The notes beneath the pieces are model-generated. The model was not told where the DNA came from, made no database searches, and saw only the letters and a list, made by a program, of their open reading frames with translations. A program made the position numbers and the translations under genes. A stretch of DNA of 64,000 bases from Tetragonia tetragonoides (Eukaryota; Streptophyta; Magnoliopsida; Caryophyllales; Aizoaceae), in the NCBI GenBank assembly GCA_038025085.1, contig CM076146.1, forward strand, positions 12,338,001 through 12,402,000. Direction: 5' to 3'. This document shows, one piece after another, positions 1 to 10,903 of this stretch. Within the stretch, counting starts at the first letter, position 1. Each line of letters starts with the position of its first letter.

Positions 1-600
1 TTTCTTTTTTAGTCGATAACTTCATTGGAAACAACTCAACCAAAAATTATCTATCGTGTTGAACTCTAATTAAGGACCTCAATGGATAGAGATCGAAAAC
101 ACCTAGCCAAAATTCCCTTTATAGCTGGGCTTAGAGCTTCAGACAAGTTAGCCATTATTTCATCACTGTTTTATAAAAGAAGCCATTTTCTAGATCTCAT
201 CATAAAAAGGGCACATCTCATATACATCATCCTTATAAAAAATGCATTAGATTTCTGTAACGGTGTGTTTGGATACTTGAATTTGAAATAATAGATTTAA
301 GGTTTTAATTTTTCCTTAAATATCTAAGATAATTGTATGTTGAGAATTGAATCAATTCTATGGCTTTTTATAAAGCCTCTGGAAAATTTCAAATTACACT
401 CGTCCACCTTGATATTTCAATTTCTTCTCCCTTTTCTCTCTTACCTTCATTTGAAGGATTTCAATTCATCAAAACGTTAGGTGTAAAGACATTTTCTTCT
501 ATTAAAATTTAGACTTTCAATTTGAGTATCCAAATACACAACTAAGTAAAATCAAATCAAATGTTACAGAAAATTTTGACAATTCTTCTCTGTTTCTTAT
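1..600. other. AT-rich DNA, no gene recognised
   Basis: Only short chance reading frames are present. No repeat termini, tRNA-like boxes or known protein motif were found. It may be intron or upstream sequence of the exon proposed at 630-807. Confidence 0.4.
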
Positions 601-629
601 TATATTGTTTCATGTATGTGTACATGTAG

Positions 630-807
630 TATTCATGTGCTTGATTACGATACCGGTACTATACGAACGTTACGAGAGAGAGGTGCACTATATAGCCACC
701 CAAGGGAGAGGAGATATGAGGAGATTGTACAACAAAATAGACAATACAGTTCTCAGCAAAATTCCAAGAGGCCCAGTCAAGGAAAAGAGATACATGTGAA
801 AACTTGA
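630..807 (+). CDS. Possible last exon of an unidentified plus-strand gene
   Basis: A 59-codon open stretch begins just after an acceptor-like ...tgtag (629) and ends at TGA 805-807. The translation (IHVLDYDTGTIRT early, KRPSQGKEIHVKT at the end) is hydrophilic, rich in R, E, Q and S, and has varied codon use as expected of coding DNA. An AATAAA signal lies 149 bases downstream at 956-961, which fits a terminal exon. I do not recognise the family. Any upstream exons would lie before or near the window start. A second reading frame is also open here (605-799), so the coding call is tentative. Confidence 0.28.
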
Positions 808-955
808 ATCATATTGAAGATCTCGATCCCGGAAGAAAATTATCTGAATTTGTGTATTCATTTTTATTCCTTCAAAATCTTTGCTAGGGCTTGACAATAA
901 TGTGGGGATTGTGTATTGTAAATAAGTTGTGTCATTTATAAAATGTACATAGATG

Positions 956-961
956 AATAAA
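956..961 (+). terminator. Candidate poly(A) signal AATAAA
   Basis: AATAAA stands 149 bases after the stop of the proposed terminal exon. Such hexamers are common by chance in AT-rich DNA, so it supports the exon only weakly. Confidence 0.25.
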
Positions 962-1425
962 CATCAAGTTTATACTCAACATATATACTTCTTGCATTAT
1001 CCTTTCTTTGCACCAATTGTTGTTTATATATAGACAAAATAATAGTTATATTATTGATAGTAATATACCAAGAGGAATGCAAAGTGCAAACAACTTAGAA
1101 CAATGTGGCTAGTAATCAAACAAGCTAGGTTTGAAGTTACTGAAACCCATAGCTATCGGGCCAATCATGTTATTTTGGGCAGTGTTGGAACCAACTCCAA
1201 AAAAAGTTTCAACCGTGGTTATGACTTATGAGTACAATTAATAATGTTATATTTATTATTACTTACGCCCTTTTAGGCGAATGCTCAACCTTTAGTATTG
1301 AATCGTGGTTGCTGCACATGCTCGCCCCACTCTTTGCTTAGGCTGAACTCTAGGAGCAAATCTTTAAAAAAATTTAGACCATTGGCCCACCATGTACTAA
1401 CTGCACACAAGTTTTTATAGGACGG

Positions 1426-2473
1426 TAGGGCCGTTTTAGAGCATAGGCCCCAAGGGCGATCGCCTAAGGCCCAATGCACAAAAGGGCCCAAAAAACAAAT
1501 AAAAAATAATATCTATATTAAATTCTGAAGTTAAGAATCACCAAAAGAGTTGTGGCTCGTTAAAGCTGGTAAGCAATGTTTCCCTCAAAAAAAAAAAAAA
1601 AAGCTTGTAAGCAATGTGATACACTGATTCTCCGATAACTCGTGTTCAAATCTAAGGGCCTTGTTTTCTTTCTTTTTATTTTTATTTTTATTTTTATTTT
1701 TATTTTTATTTTTTTTGTTTATTTCTTAGTTTGAGGTTAGCTTGACCTTCACGTCCAATAACTTGTAAAATAACTTGTAAACTTGTTACTCTATTATTTT
1801 TTGTTTTTAAGGAGTTTTGAATATTTTATCTAGTAAAAAGATGTTTTTTTTTAATCTAGTAAAAAGCACAAAAACTTGTTTAAAACGGTTTTTTTGTAAT
1901 TTTTGGTAGGACGAGGGCCACTTTTTAGTGAAACAAGGGTCACTGCTCATAAAAATTGACCCCTACATTTCTAAATAGTGATCTCATTTTACGGTGAGTT
2001 GGTCTCATACAAGACTTGCTCAGTAAAAAGAGATCTTTTAATCAAACAACAATTTTATTTCAAGGTTTTCTATTTCATATCTCTTTGATTTTGATATAAA
2101 TCACTACAAGTTAGACAAAATGGGCCCTTAAAAAAATGGATCAAATGTTTACATTTAAAATATCTTTCTGTCTGAGTATACTATTTTTGTGGAGAATTTT
2201 TATAAAATTATAAATTTTCTTTTAAATGCAAACTATTTGCGAATATAAGCCACTACTTCTATTTTTCCTTTCATTACTTCTGTTTTCTTTTTTCGTAAAC
2301 AACACATTTTTCTTTTAATAGCAAAGAAATCTCCCACTATAAAAGGATATGAGACTTGAGCTTATGTTTTTACCACCGCGCTGGTCCTTAAACTTGGATA
2401 AAAATTTATTAATGTATTAGGGCCCTTATTTTCAGTTCACCTTGGGGCCTTTAAAATGTTAGGAACGGGCATG
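1426..2473. mobile_element. Non-autonomous hAT-type element, copy 1
   Basis: The 1048-bp segment is flanked by a perfect 8-bp duplication, taggacgg, at 1418-1425 and 2474-2481. Its left end reads tagggccgt and its right end, read inward, catgcccgt, giving short imperfect terminal inverted repeats. The same sequence recurs along the whole length at 43331-44375. An 8-bp target duplication with a CAGGGCCG-like end is characteristic of hAT transposons. No transposase frame is visible, so it would need an enzyme supplied elsewhere. Inside are an ATTTTT repeat (about 1670-1712), a tRNA-like box pair in copy 2, and a small dA insertion at 1580-1600. Confidence 0.85.
1580..1600 (+). mobile_element. 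Tail-only dA insertion (ttccctc + poly A)
   Basis: The 17-base word at 1563-1579 is repeated at 1601-1617 with one mismatch. Between the copies is only ttccctc plus a run of A. This is the footprint of target-primed retroposition that copied almost nothing but the tail. A related tail lies at the matching place in the second hAT copy (near 43497), so it predates spread of that hAT family. Confidence 0.55.
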
Positions 2474-2556
2474 TAGGACGGATAACCTCACTCCAATTTC
2501 GTGTTCCCACATTTAAACCCAAGCCCATATTCTACGCTTCAATAAACGCAACCTTC

Positions 2557-2562
2557 CACGTG
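2557..2562. promoter_or_regulatory. G-box CACGTG
   Basis: CACGTG in the context tccacgtgtt lies about 85-90 bases before an exon-like leader (2645-2753). G-boxes are bound by bHLH and bZIP factors in plants. Whether it drives a transcript here is inference. Confidence 0.3.
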
Positions 2563-2644
2563 TTGTCAATATGGCCAAGCCCTCTAGCCCATCTCAAGGC
2601 CCTTTTGACTCATCTGGACGCATGTAACAAGTGACAAGCTCGTT

Positions 2645-2753
2645 GACATGAACACAATTCAGTATTTCCACTTCCACCATCAACTAGAACCTTCTTCAAG
2701 AAGCTTGTCTGTCGATTTTCTGGACCCAAATCTGAATATTAGCGTTGATCAAG
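2645..2753 (+). other. Exon-like leader with donor site, uncertain
   Basis: The stretch is less AT-rich than its surroundings and ends at a good donor (caag|gtaata, 2751-2756). A second exon-like piece follows an acceptor ending ...aacag near 2850 and contains an ATG at 2877, but that frame soon stops. It could be a 5' leader of a lost or non-coding plus-strand transcript. No protein supports it. Confidence 0.18.
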
Positions 2754-3359
2754 GTAATAATAACAATTAATAATTTAATTTTGCACGTTCTATGAGAAAT
2801 TGTCGAAACGTTTTTATTGATGTGTACCAAATTGTGAATTTTGAGAACAGGTTCCTGTTAATTTGAAGAATTACTGATGGTCCTTCAAGAGCCATTCAAT
2901 GGTGGTGAGTTCGGTTCCCTCATCTAAGGTAATTTCATTTGATTTTTCCTTTTTACAAATTTGTTGTGTTTTGGAGTTTAATTTTTTTAAAAATCAGTCT
3001 GTCGGTTAGTATTGATATTTGCTTGGGATGTTTTTCATATTCCTCTTGTTTACTCGATCTGTTTCCTCTCTCCTTTGGTAGTTGGAAAATAAAGAAAAAT
3101 AATTTGGTTTGGGATAAAGATTTTTTTCTTAAAATTTATTTAATGATTGTGAGGTTGTGACTTGTGAGAGTTTTGTTAGGGCACATATAGTGCAACAATC
3201 AGGCACATTCTTATATTTTCTCAACAGTTTCCATGGATATCCCTCCAATGTTTGGTAGAATTTCCCTTAAAATTTTGGAACTGTTCATTAAATCACTTAT
3301 TCAAAGTTCAGTTCAGTGGGGTTAACTCTCCACTCAGTTTCGTGCGCACTTAAGCTTTA

Positions 3360-3724
3360 GGGATCGTTTGGCTGAATACGGGAATTTGTAATTGCTAGGT
3401 AGTTCTACGTTCCATTAATTATGACTTCCTAGGAAGTGCAAATGCAAATTTATGCTTGATTGACAATAGGAACTTGAACTTAATTCATGCTGACCTAAGG
3501 GGACCTAACTCCTAAGTAAGCAACTTCCTCCAGTTTGGAGGAAGTAAAAGTTCCTTGGGAAGTTGCACTTCCCTCATTCTTGTTAACCTAACAACTTCGT
3601 ACTTTTCTACTTCTCTCGTGAAGTTCCACTTCCCTCATTCTTGTTAACCTAACAACTTCGTACTTTTCTACTTCTCTCGTGAAGTACAACTTCCTACATT
3701 TCTAATTGTCAACCAAACAACCAC
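3360..3724. mobile_element. Tourist/Harbinger-type MITE with TTA duplication
   Basis: The 365-bp segment is bounded by TTA at 3357-3359 and 3725-3727. Left end gggatcgtttgg and right end ccaaacaaccac are imperfect inverted repeats. It contains two tandem copies of an about 56-bp unit (cttccctcattcttgttaac..., about 3567-3680) and scattered aacttc words. TTA target sites are typical of PIF/Harbinger MITEs. Confidence 0.65.
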
Positions 3725-3819
3725 TTAGTATTTAGAGTTCCGGAACTCCTACACATTGGACGGAACATAGTTGAAAGATTGCTTTTTCAAAAAGCCGGAT
3801 GTTTTAGGTGGTATTTGGT

Positions 3820-5012
3820 GGAAAAGGCTACATGTACACTAAGTGTATGTGTAGAGATATACACAAAGCATCTTAGCCTTACACTTGGCAACCTAATTGA
3901 ATATTGGGTGAATCTCATTAAATGTGGTAAAAATCTTTTTCAAATGAAATTTTCAATTGATTTTGAAATTTTCAAATTGATTTTGAAAATTTGGATTTGA
4001 AATACAAATGGAAAAGCAAACAAGTATTTAACACTAACAAATTTTAATTAATATTTATTTTAGAAATTAGAAAATCAGACGACTCTCTCCCTTCAATTAC
4101 AATTTTCCGGCGATCTTGTAGCTGTACTCACCCTCCCCTCTCCCTCTCTCCAACCGCCGCAAGCCCTTCATTTTTTTTTTTCCTCGTAACATTAAAACAC
4201 GGGACTTATTTTCCAGCGAAAATTAGAAATTTCTAAAATCAGTGAAATATAGAATTTCCTAGTTGATTATTCATGTTTCAATGTGTCGAGATAGAACTGA
4301 AAATATATTTTTTTCTTTTATGGGTAGCCATTTTTTCCGACGAGTTTGCGGTCATGTATCAACTTGGAAATATGTAATTTTGCTACCAAAGTCTTCACTA
4401 ACGAAAAATTCAAGTACTAACAATTACTGCCTTCCAAATGCATATCATCAATCATAACAATGTTGCTACCAACTATGAGCTTTGATTGTCATACGAAAAA
4501 AACTTTTCGATAAACACGAGAAGAAAAACAATTAGAAGAAAGAATGGGCAAACACTTCGCCGGAAAATTAATCAGAAAAAATAGTGTAAAATTTTGCAGG
4601 AAAATACGGGTAGACAAAATATTATTGTACGAATAAGTCGATAACAATCGGGCTCCTCTTTCGTCGGGAAATTCGCTTTTCGTCAGAATGTCGCCGGAGA
4701 GTAATCGGAGAAGTTGGAGATGACCGGAAACAATGGAGCTCGTTTTTTTTATTATTATTTCCTTTTTGTTTTCTCTCTCATCCCCTTTTTTTTTGTTTTT
4801 GGTCTTTCACATTCCCTTTCCCTCTTTTTTTTTTTTGTTTGGCTCCAAACCTGATATTTTTTCCCTCCTTTGGTCCTCTTATTTTCCCTCCAAAACCTCT
4901 TATTTTCCTTCCACAAGCTGAAAAAGAAGATTCTTAATTATGGACATGTGGGTGGCTGATATTATTTGTGTATATCTTACCACATACACTAAGTGTATGT
5001 GTATCATGGTCC
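3820..5012. mobile_element. Mutator-like element, copy A (internal deletion form)
   Basis: A 1193-bp element with about 32-bp imperfect terminal inverted repeats: left ggaaaaggctacatgtacac, right end read inward ggaccatgatacacatacac. The flanks carry a 9-bp duplication with one mismatch (gtatttggt 3811-3819, gtatttggc 5013-5021), the size made by Mutator-like elements. It matches the reverse complement of 33734-36413 but lacks that copy's middle 1.2 kb with the spliced ORF. The F/S-rich frames inside are not genes. Confidence 0.8.
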
Positions 5013-5021
5013 GTATTTGGC

Positions 5022-5792
5022 CTAGCTTCGAGGAATATCAGTGTTAGTGGCATAGGTAGTCAATAGTTAGTGCTGGTGTAGTTCTTGATGTGAGTCTTAA
5101 GGAAGAATCACATACTGAATTATATTTAGGTTTATTCAAGAGTGAAGGTTTTAAAATCAATGACATGGGTTGTTTTTTCAAAGATGCCAGTAGGTTTTGA
5201 TGTTCTTATGTTGAGAGGATGACGTTTTACTAGTAGCCTAGCGACAACCAAAATGCAACACAAGAATTCTGAGACCCCATTGAACCAAAATCAGAATCAG
5301 AATTATAGAAACTACAATCAGCAGACTGTTTTATCTTTTCCAATTCCCTTATTAGGTAGCTTTTGAGTCATCTCATTATCCGTTTTAACATTATGCTGTA
5401 CAATGAACTGCTGTATTTTGTTTAGGAAGACATCCCGTTGAGCGTATAGACTCTATCAAGACAAGGGTTCGCTTCCCTTTTTGGTACTGCAGAGACTGCA
5501 ATGATGTACTCACTCTCAAAGAGATTGTCAGCATATTTCAGCACAAGGTAATGAAACACTAAAAAACATCTGACATATATCATAGCTGAAAACAAGCACA
5601 TACGACTGTCAAACATTCTTCCATTATTTGAGATGTGGCTTAGCCTGCCACTCCCTAGCCAGCTGCAAACGTGCCCCAAAAAGGCACTATATAGTATATA
5701 CACACACAGACACAGACACAAGCGCACACATATGTATATATTTTATGTATACAGGTAACTTGAACCCAAATGTAGCCGAGCACATAGTGAGG
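5022..5792. other. 3' flank of bHLH unit 3, no gene
   Basis: No independent gene is visible. The segment directly follows the stop codon of the minus-strand bHLH gene and should hold its 3' UTR. On the minus strand an AATAAA word occurs at 5131-5136, rather far from the stop. A CA-repeat patch lies at 5699-5730. Confidence 0.4.
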
Positions 5793-8210
5793 TCACTGAG
5801 ATGCTGATGGTTGAGGGCGAGGCACTTGATTCGAAGAACTTGAAGGAAATTGCCGCAATTGTTGAGATTGGGTCGTTGGTGTTGCAAGTGCGACATGAGC
5901 CTGAGGGCTTGGTTGAACTTGATGAACACCAAAACCACTTGGTTGCGGGACCATCGACGCATAGGCAGAAGGCACTGGCCCTGATTGGAGCTGCCCAGTT
6001 CCAAGGGTTGGCGAGCTCATCATCATCACCTGGTTCATTCCATTTGACCTCAACATGAACTGCTTAAATCCAAAAGGAAGAGAGGAGAGAGAGAGGAGGG
6101 GTGGGGGGTAACAGTACCAATATAATTGTTTTAGAGAAAAGAAAAGCAAACAGAAGAAAACTCAGAAATGGAGACTGAGAGATCTTGATATTTACATCAA
6201 GTTGGAGCTTCAAGAATTTCATGTACTTAATAGCGTCATCGAGAATGGATGCTTGGTCTTTCTACAATGATGACAAACATATTATGTTAGATATTACTCC
6301 TTTGGAGTCACTCATAAGTTTGCTGCTCAACAGCTCAAGCAGTTCTACACATGGGTATTTAAAAAAGCCAACTGAAACACACTTGACGACATAAACTAGT
6401 TTGAAGTACACAAACATGCTACTAATTTTGAGGGATGGATGAGTATTATCTTGAAGATGAACAAAAATCAGACACACATATAGCTTCAAAGTTTTCAAAG
6501 TCTACAGAGGGACATGGGGGTTATGTCTTGACAAGGAAGTACAATTGTGCCCATTGGTTGAACCCCTGTTGGACTTATGTATGTATTCCATCAGTTGAAC
6601 CCCAATTGTTCCCGATTGGATTCCGGAGTATATGTTACGGGCCTTATGCTTAAATCAAATCCAATTAAGCTTGCAGGTAGTATCACCAATGATGTGGTTG
6701 AGTGGAAGGGACTCATCCACTCTTAACCAAGGTCGAGAGTTCGAATTTCGCATTGGGCATGGAGCTGTCATAAATCAGTTGGCCAAGTGCCCAACCCATT
6801 GAGGTGCTTATAAGGCAGTACCGGGGAAAAATAATAACTTGCAAGTACCCTGAGCCTGGTATTTTCTAGGTAGCCAATGGTATCCTGTCCCAAGTCGTTA
6901 AAGCTCGAGTCCTTGGTGTATATGTATTGTGTCTGAAATTGGATTCCCCCTTCTTATATACATGTTTGGGCTCGAAAGTTAACATAGGCAAAATGCAATT
7001 ATAAACATTTGCCTCATCCATAGCAAGGCAGAATGTATTACCAAAATCACTATAGCAACTTAGCAAGCACAGAAGTACCATCGTGTTATTATAGCAACAT
7101 AGCAACTAGCAAGTACAGAAGTACTTAAAAATGTGGGAAACCATAATCAAATTTCACATAATGAAATGGGTGCTTGAGTTTATTCTCCATTGTAAGTCAA
7201 ATGTTCTTATTCAAATCTCGCATTGGGTATGAAGCAGCCTTGATTAGGGGTCCCACTTTTTGAAGTGTCTACAAATCAATGCTAGCAAATAATTTTGTTT
7301 GAAGATGGTGTGAAGTGTACAAAAAAAAAAAAAAAAAAAAATTGCAGGTGCCATGAAATGGTATTTACAAGGTAGTCAATGATATCCTGACCAAGTCGTT
7401 AAAGCGTATTTCTTCAAAAAAAAAATAAAACAAAGTCGTTTAAGCGGAAATTGGAGTCCCCCTTCTTATTTACATGTTTGGGCTCGAAAATTATCATAGG
7501 AAAATGAGAATTATAAACTTGTGCCTCATGCATAGCCAGGCAGAATGAATTTCCAAAATCACTATAGCAACTTAGCAAGTACAGAAGTACTATTTGGGGA
7601 CGTTGGGAGATATAATTAACATTAGCTGATTTATTTATGGGGGCTGATATGACACAAAATTGTGTCATATGGTGACGTGGCAACCTTGGAACCACTCAAA
7701 CCCTTGACTGTAATTTTCGAAATAGTCGGTGGTATTTACGTCATTCGTGCATCAATTTCTGTCGCCCATCTTCCTCACCCAGTAACATTTACTTTCTCTT
7801 TCAAATTTCCATGGCTTTTAATAGATTTTTTGAGGACTCAAAATCAAAAATTAATTCACCATTAGTATAGATAGAATCCTCTTGATTTTTAGTGCTCATT
7901 AAGTTCCAATTTGAAGGGGTTTTATTGTCTTCCTGAAGAGAGAAAATAAAACAAATTCGGAGATTAGGAGGTGGTTGGGTGGTGGCTCGCCGGTGGTTGA
8001 GAGGAGGATGAGTGTGGCTAAGTTGTGGAGGAGAGATGGACTGTGCTGTGTGCGCCTGTGTGGGGAAGGGGGTAAACTGACGGCATGGTTGTTCTTTTGT
8101 TTCGTCACGGTGACTCGGTGAGTGCGGCCACGGTGATTGTATTGAAGTGCTATGGTGATGAGCTGATAAGGAGGAGGAGGATCATTTCTTTTGTTTCGTC
8201 ACGGTGACTC

Positions 8211-8243
<33 letters not shown>

Positions 8244-10773
8244 TCGCAGTTTCAACAACACCGACCTGTTTGAGCTTGAGCGAAATTAGAGTGAGACTCT
8301 GAGAATTTGCGAAAAGAGAGTTAGAGAGTTTGGGAGCTACTATTGAAAATAATAGCAAGAAACGTGACACACACAAAACAGATTAATTGAAGTTCAAAAA
8401 AAAAAAAAAAATTATTTATTCAACCATCCATTAAGTGCCACGTGGCAATATGACAATTCTTCCTTGTCATATTGGGAAATGCTAGATTTACAAAAGGTGT
8501 AATATACACAAGTATGTCTTGTGTCTATCTCTCTCCTCTACCCCACACTCATATTACTCCATGAAATCCAAAGGGGCCCAAGGGGAAGGAGAGATAGACA
8601 CATAGACATATTTGTGTATATTACACCATGTGTAAACCAATTATGATCCTGTTATATTAGAATCATTACCCTTTATGATAGCAACTCACTGAACTCAGCA
8701 AGTACGGAAGTACTCTAAGGCCTTGTTTGGTTCAATTGTATCAACTTACATAGGAAAGTTATACTACCATGGAACTTCAACTTCTTATGTAAGTTTTAAT
8801 TCCATGGAAATACCTTAGTTTGGTTCATAAAGTATATTTCCTTAGAAGTAAAAGCAAAATGACAAGTTGCCCAATCCATATGCAATAATTACTTTTAGCT
8901 TTCAAAGATAAAAATGTCATTTGAGCTAATTAGCATGGGAAGTTGGACTTACCTAGCCCCCTCCTAGGTAAGCAACTTTCCATGGTTCATGAAAAGTTCA
9001 ACTTACATGGAACTCCAACTTCCATGGAAGTGGATGAACCAAACCATGTAACTTGTCATTCTTCCTTGGAAGTTGAAGTTCCTTTGTTGATTTACACCCA
9101 ACCAAACAAAGCCTAAAAATATGGAAAATCATTACTCTCTTCGTCCCAAACAATATTATCATTTGCTTTATTGTAGTTTTTAATAAATCAATAATCAATG
9201 TTTATAAACTTTGATTTCAAAATAATAATAATAAAAAAAATGACAAAATCTGTTTTGGACAAAGAGAGTATCGATTTTCAGATAATGAAATGGGTGCTTG
9301 AGCTTATTGTCCATAATCCATCCTCATTGCAGTTCAAGTGCTTCTGTTCTTAACATATCCAAAAACAAACATATTTTTATTGTATTTGGACTATTATAGC
9401 ATGTAGGTGCATGCTTCGTTAAAAAGGCTTATCTATTCCAATGCGGTAGTGTACAATCATTAGTGAAACGTGTCTACTTTCATTGTTCATAACTAACTTA
9501 TTAGGTATATGGCCGTGCATTGCACGATTCATGATTATAGACTTATAGTTAATGAAACGTGGATTATTAGTGTTATTAAGAGAAATCAAAGTGGAGATAA
9601 ATGGTCACGTATGAAAAGATTAATATAGTATTTATTAATCATCAAGTTTTGTGTGAGACAATTAACAGAAAAATATGGTAAATATTTAGAAATGTAGCAA
9701 TTATTATTAGACCTGGCAAACGGGCCATTTGGGTCTGGGTCGGGTTCGTGTCGGATCATTTCGGTTCTGTCTAATTCGGTTTATCTCTATTTTCGGTTTG
9801 GGTCGGGTCGGGTATATTTTGGGCTCGGGTTGATTCGATTCATATTGTTTTCGTGTCGATTGTGGGTCGGGTCAGGTCAATCCGGTTCGGGCCGTATCGG
9901 TTTGGGTTGAGTTGGGTTATCACTATACTCGGTTCGGGTTCGGGTCGGTTCGGGTATATTTGGGCTCGGGTCGATTCGGGGGTCATGTTGTTTCGGGTCA
10001 GATATGGGGCGGACAGATTCGAGTCACAATGCCTTTTCAAGTTCGGTTTTAGTACAGTCTTCCCCGATTGCATTACTACAATTTGTGTTCAGGTCAACGG
10101 GTGTGTTCTTTTTCACTTATTGGACCTTACTCAATCAGTGAAAATAAGTGGCAAGGCCTTACCCAATCAGTGGGAATTAGTGGCAGGACATTACTCAATC
10201 AGTGAGAATCAATGACAAGACCTTACTCAATCAGTGGAAATCAGTGGCAGGACCCACATTCTTACTCACATAATCAGTGGCAAGACCTTATTGAATCAGT
10301 GAGAATCAGTGGAAGTACCTTACTGAATCAGTGAAAATCAGTGGCAGGACCTTACTCAATCAATGGGAATCAGTGGCAAAACCTTATCCAATCAGTGAGA
10401 ATCAGTGGAAATAAGTGGAAAAGAACGTACCCAATATCAAAATGATTGCACGTCATTTTCAGTCAATTTTATAGGAGTAAGGACATTCTTTTCAACTGGT
10501 TTTCAGTTTTTTTCAATTTTGCACAGTTTTCACCGGTTACAAGTTACAAAATACAAATTCCCCCAATTTTACCCAGTTTTCCCAAGTTTTGCACTGTTTG
10601 ACCCAGTTTGTCCCAGTTTAATATTTTGTCATATTAAACGTAATAATAAAATATAAAATACATTTAATCAAAAATATAAAAATAAATATTTGCTTGAACT
10701 TTGTATTTAAACATGAATAAAAGTCCTTGTAAAATAATATTTTTATTACTATTAGTATTTTTTATTTGTGTAA

Positions 10774-10825
<52 letters not shown>

Positions 10826-10852
10826 ACATTAATAAAACAATTTAAAAATTAC

Positions 10853-10903
<51 letters not shown>

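Larger units (their letters stand above)
7647..8473. mobile_element. Fold-back element with hairpin ends and G-box
   Basis: The left end is a near-perfect 24-base palindrome (atatgacac...gtgtcatat, 7647-7670) followed by gtgacgtggca. The right end has gtgccacgtggca followed by a second hairpin (aatatgaca...ttgtcatatt, 8447-8473), so the two ends are inverted copies. The inside holds a GAT repeat. No transposase frame. The exact termini and target duplication were not resolved. Confidence 0.5.

Noticed and set aside
4733..4921. F/S-rich frame as a membrane protein
   Set aside because: T-rich DNA in a Mutator-like element; the frame is not kept in the sister copy at 33.8-34.0 kb.
8182..8376. 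Small minus-strand frame with a ten-His run
   Set aside because: It is produced by the (GAT)n microsatellite inside a fold-back element and has no other support.
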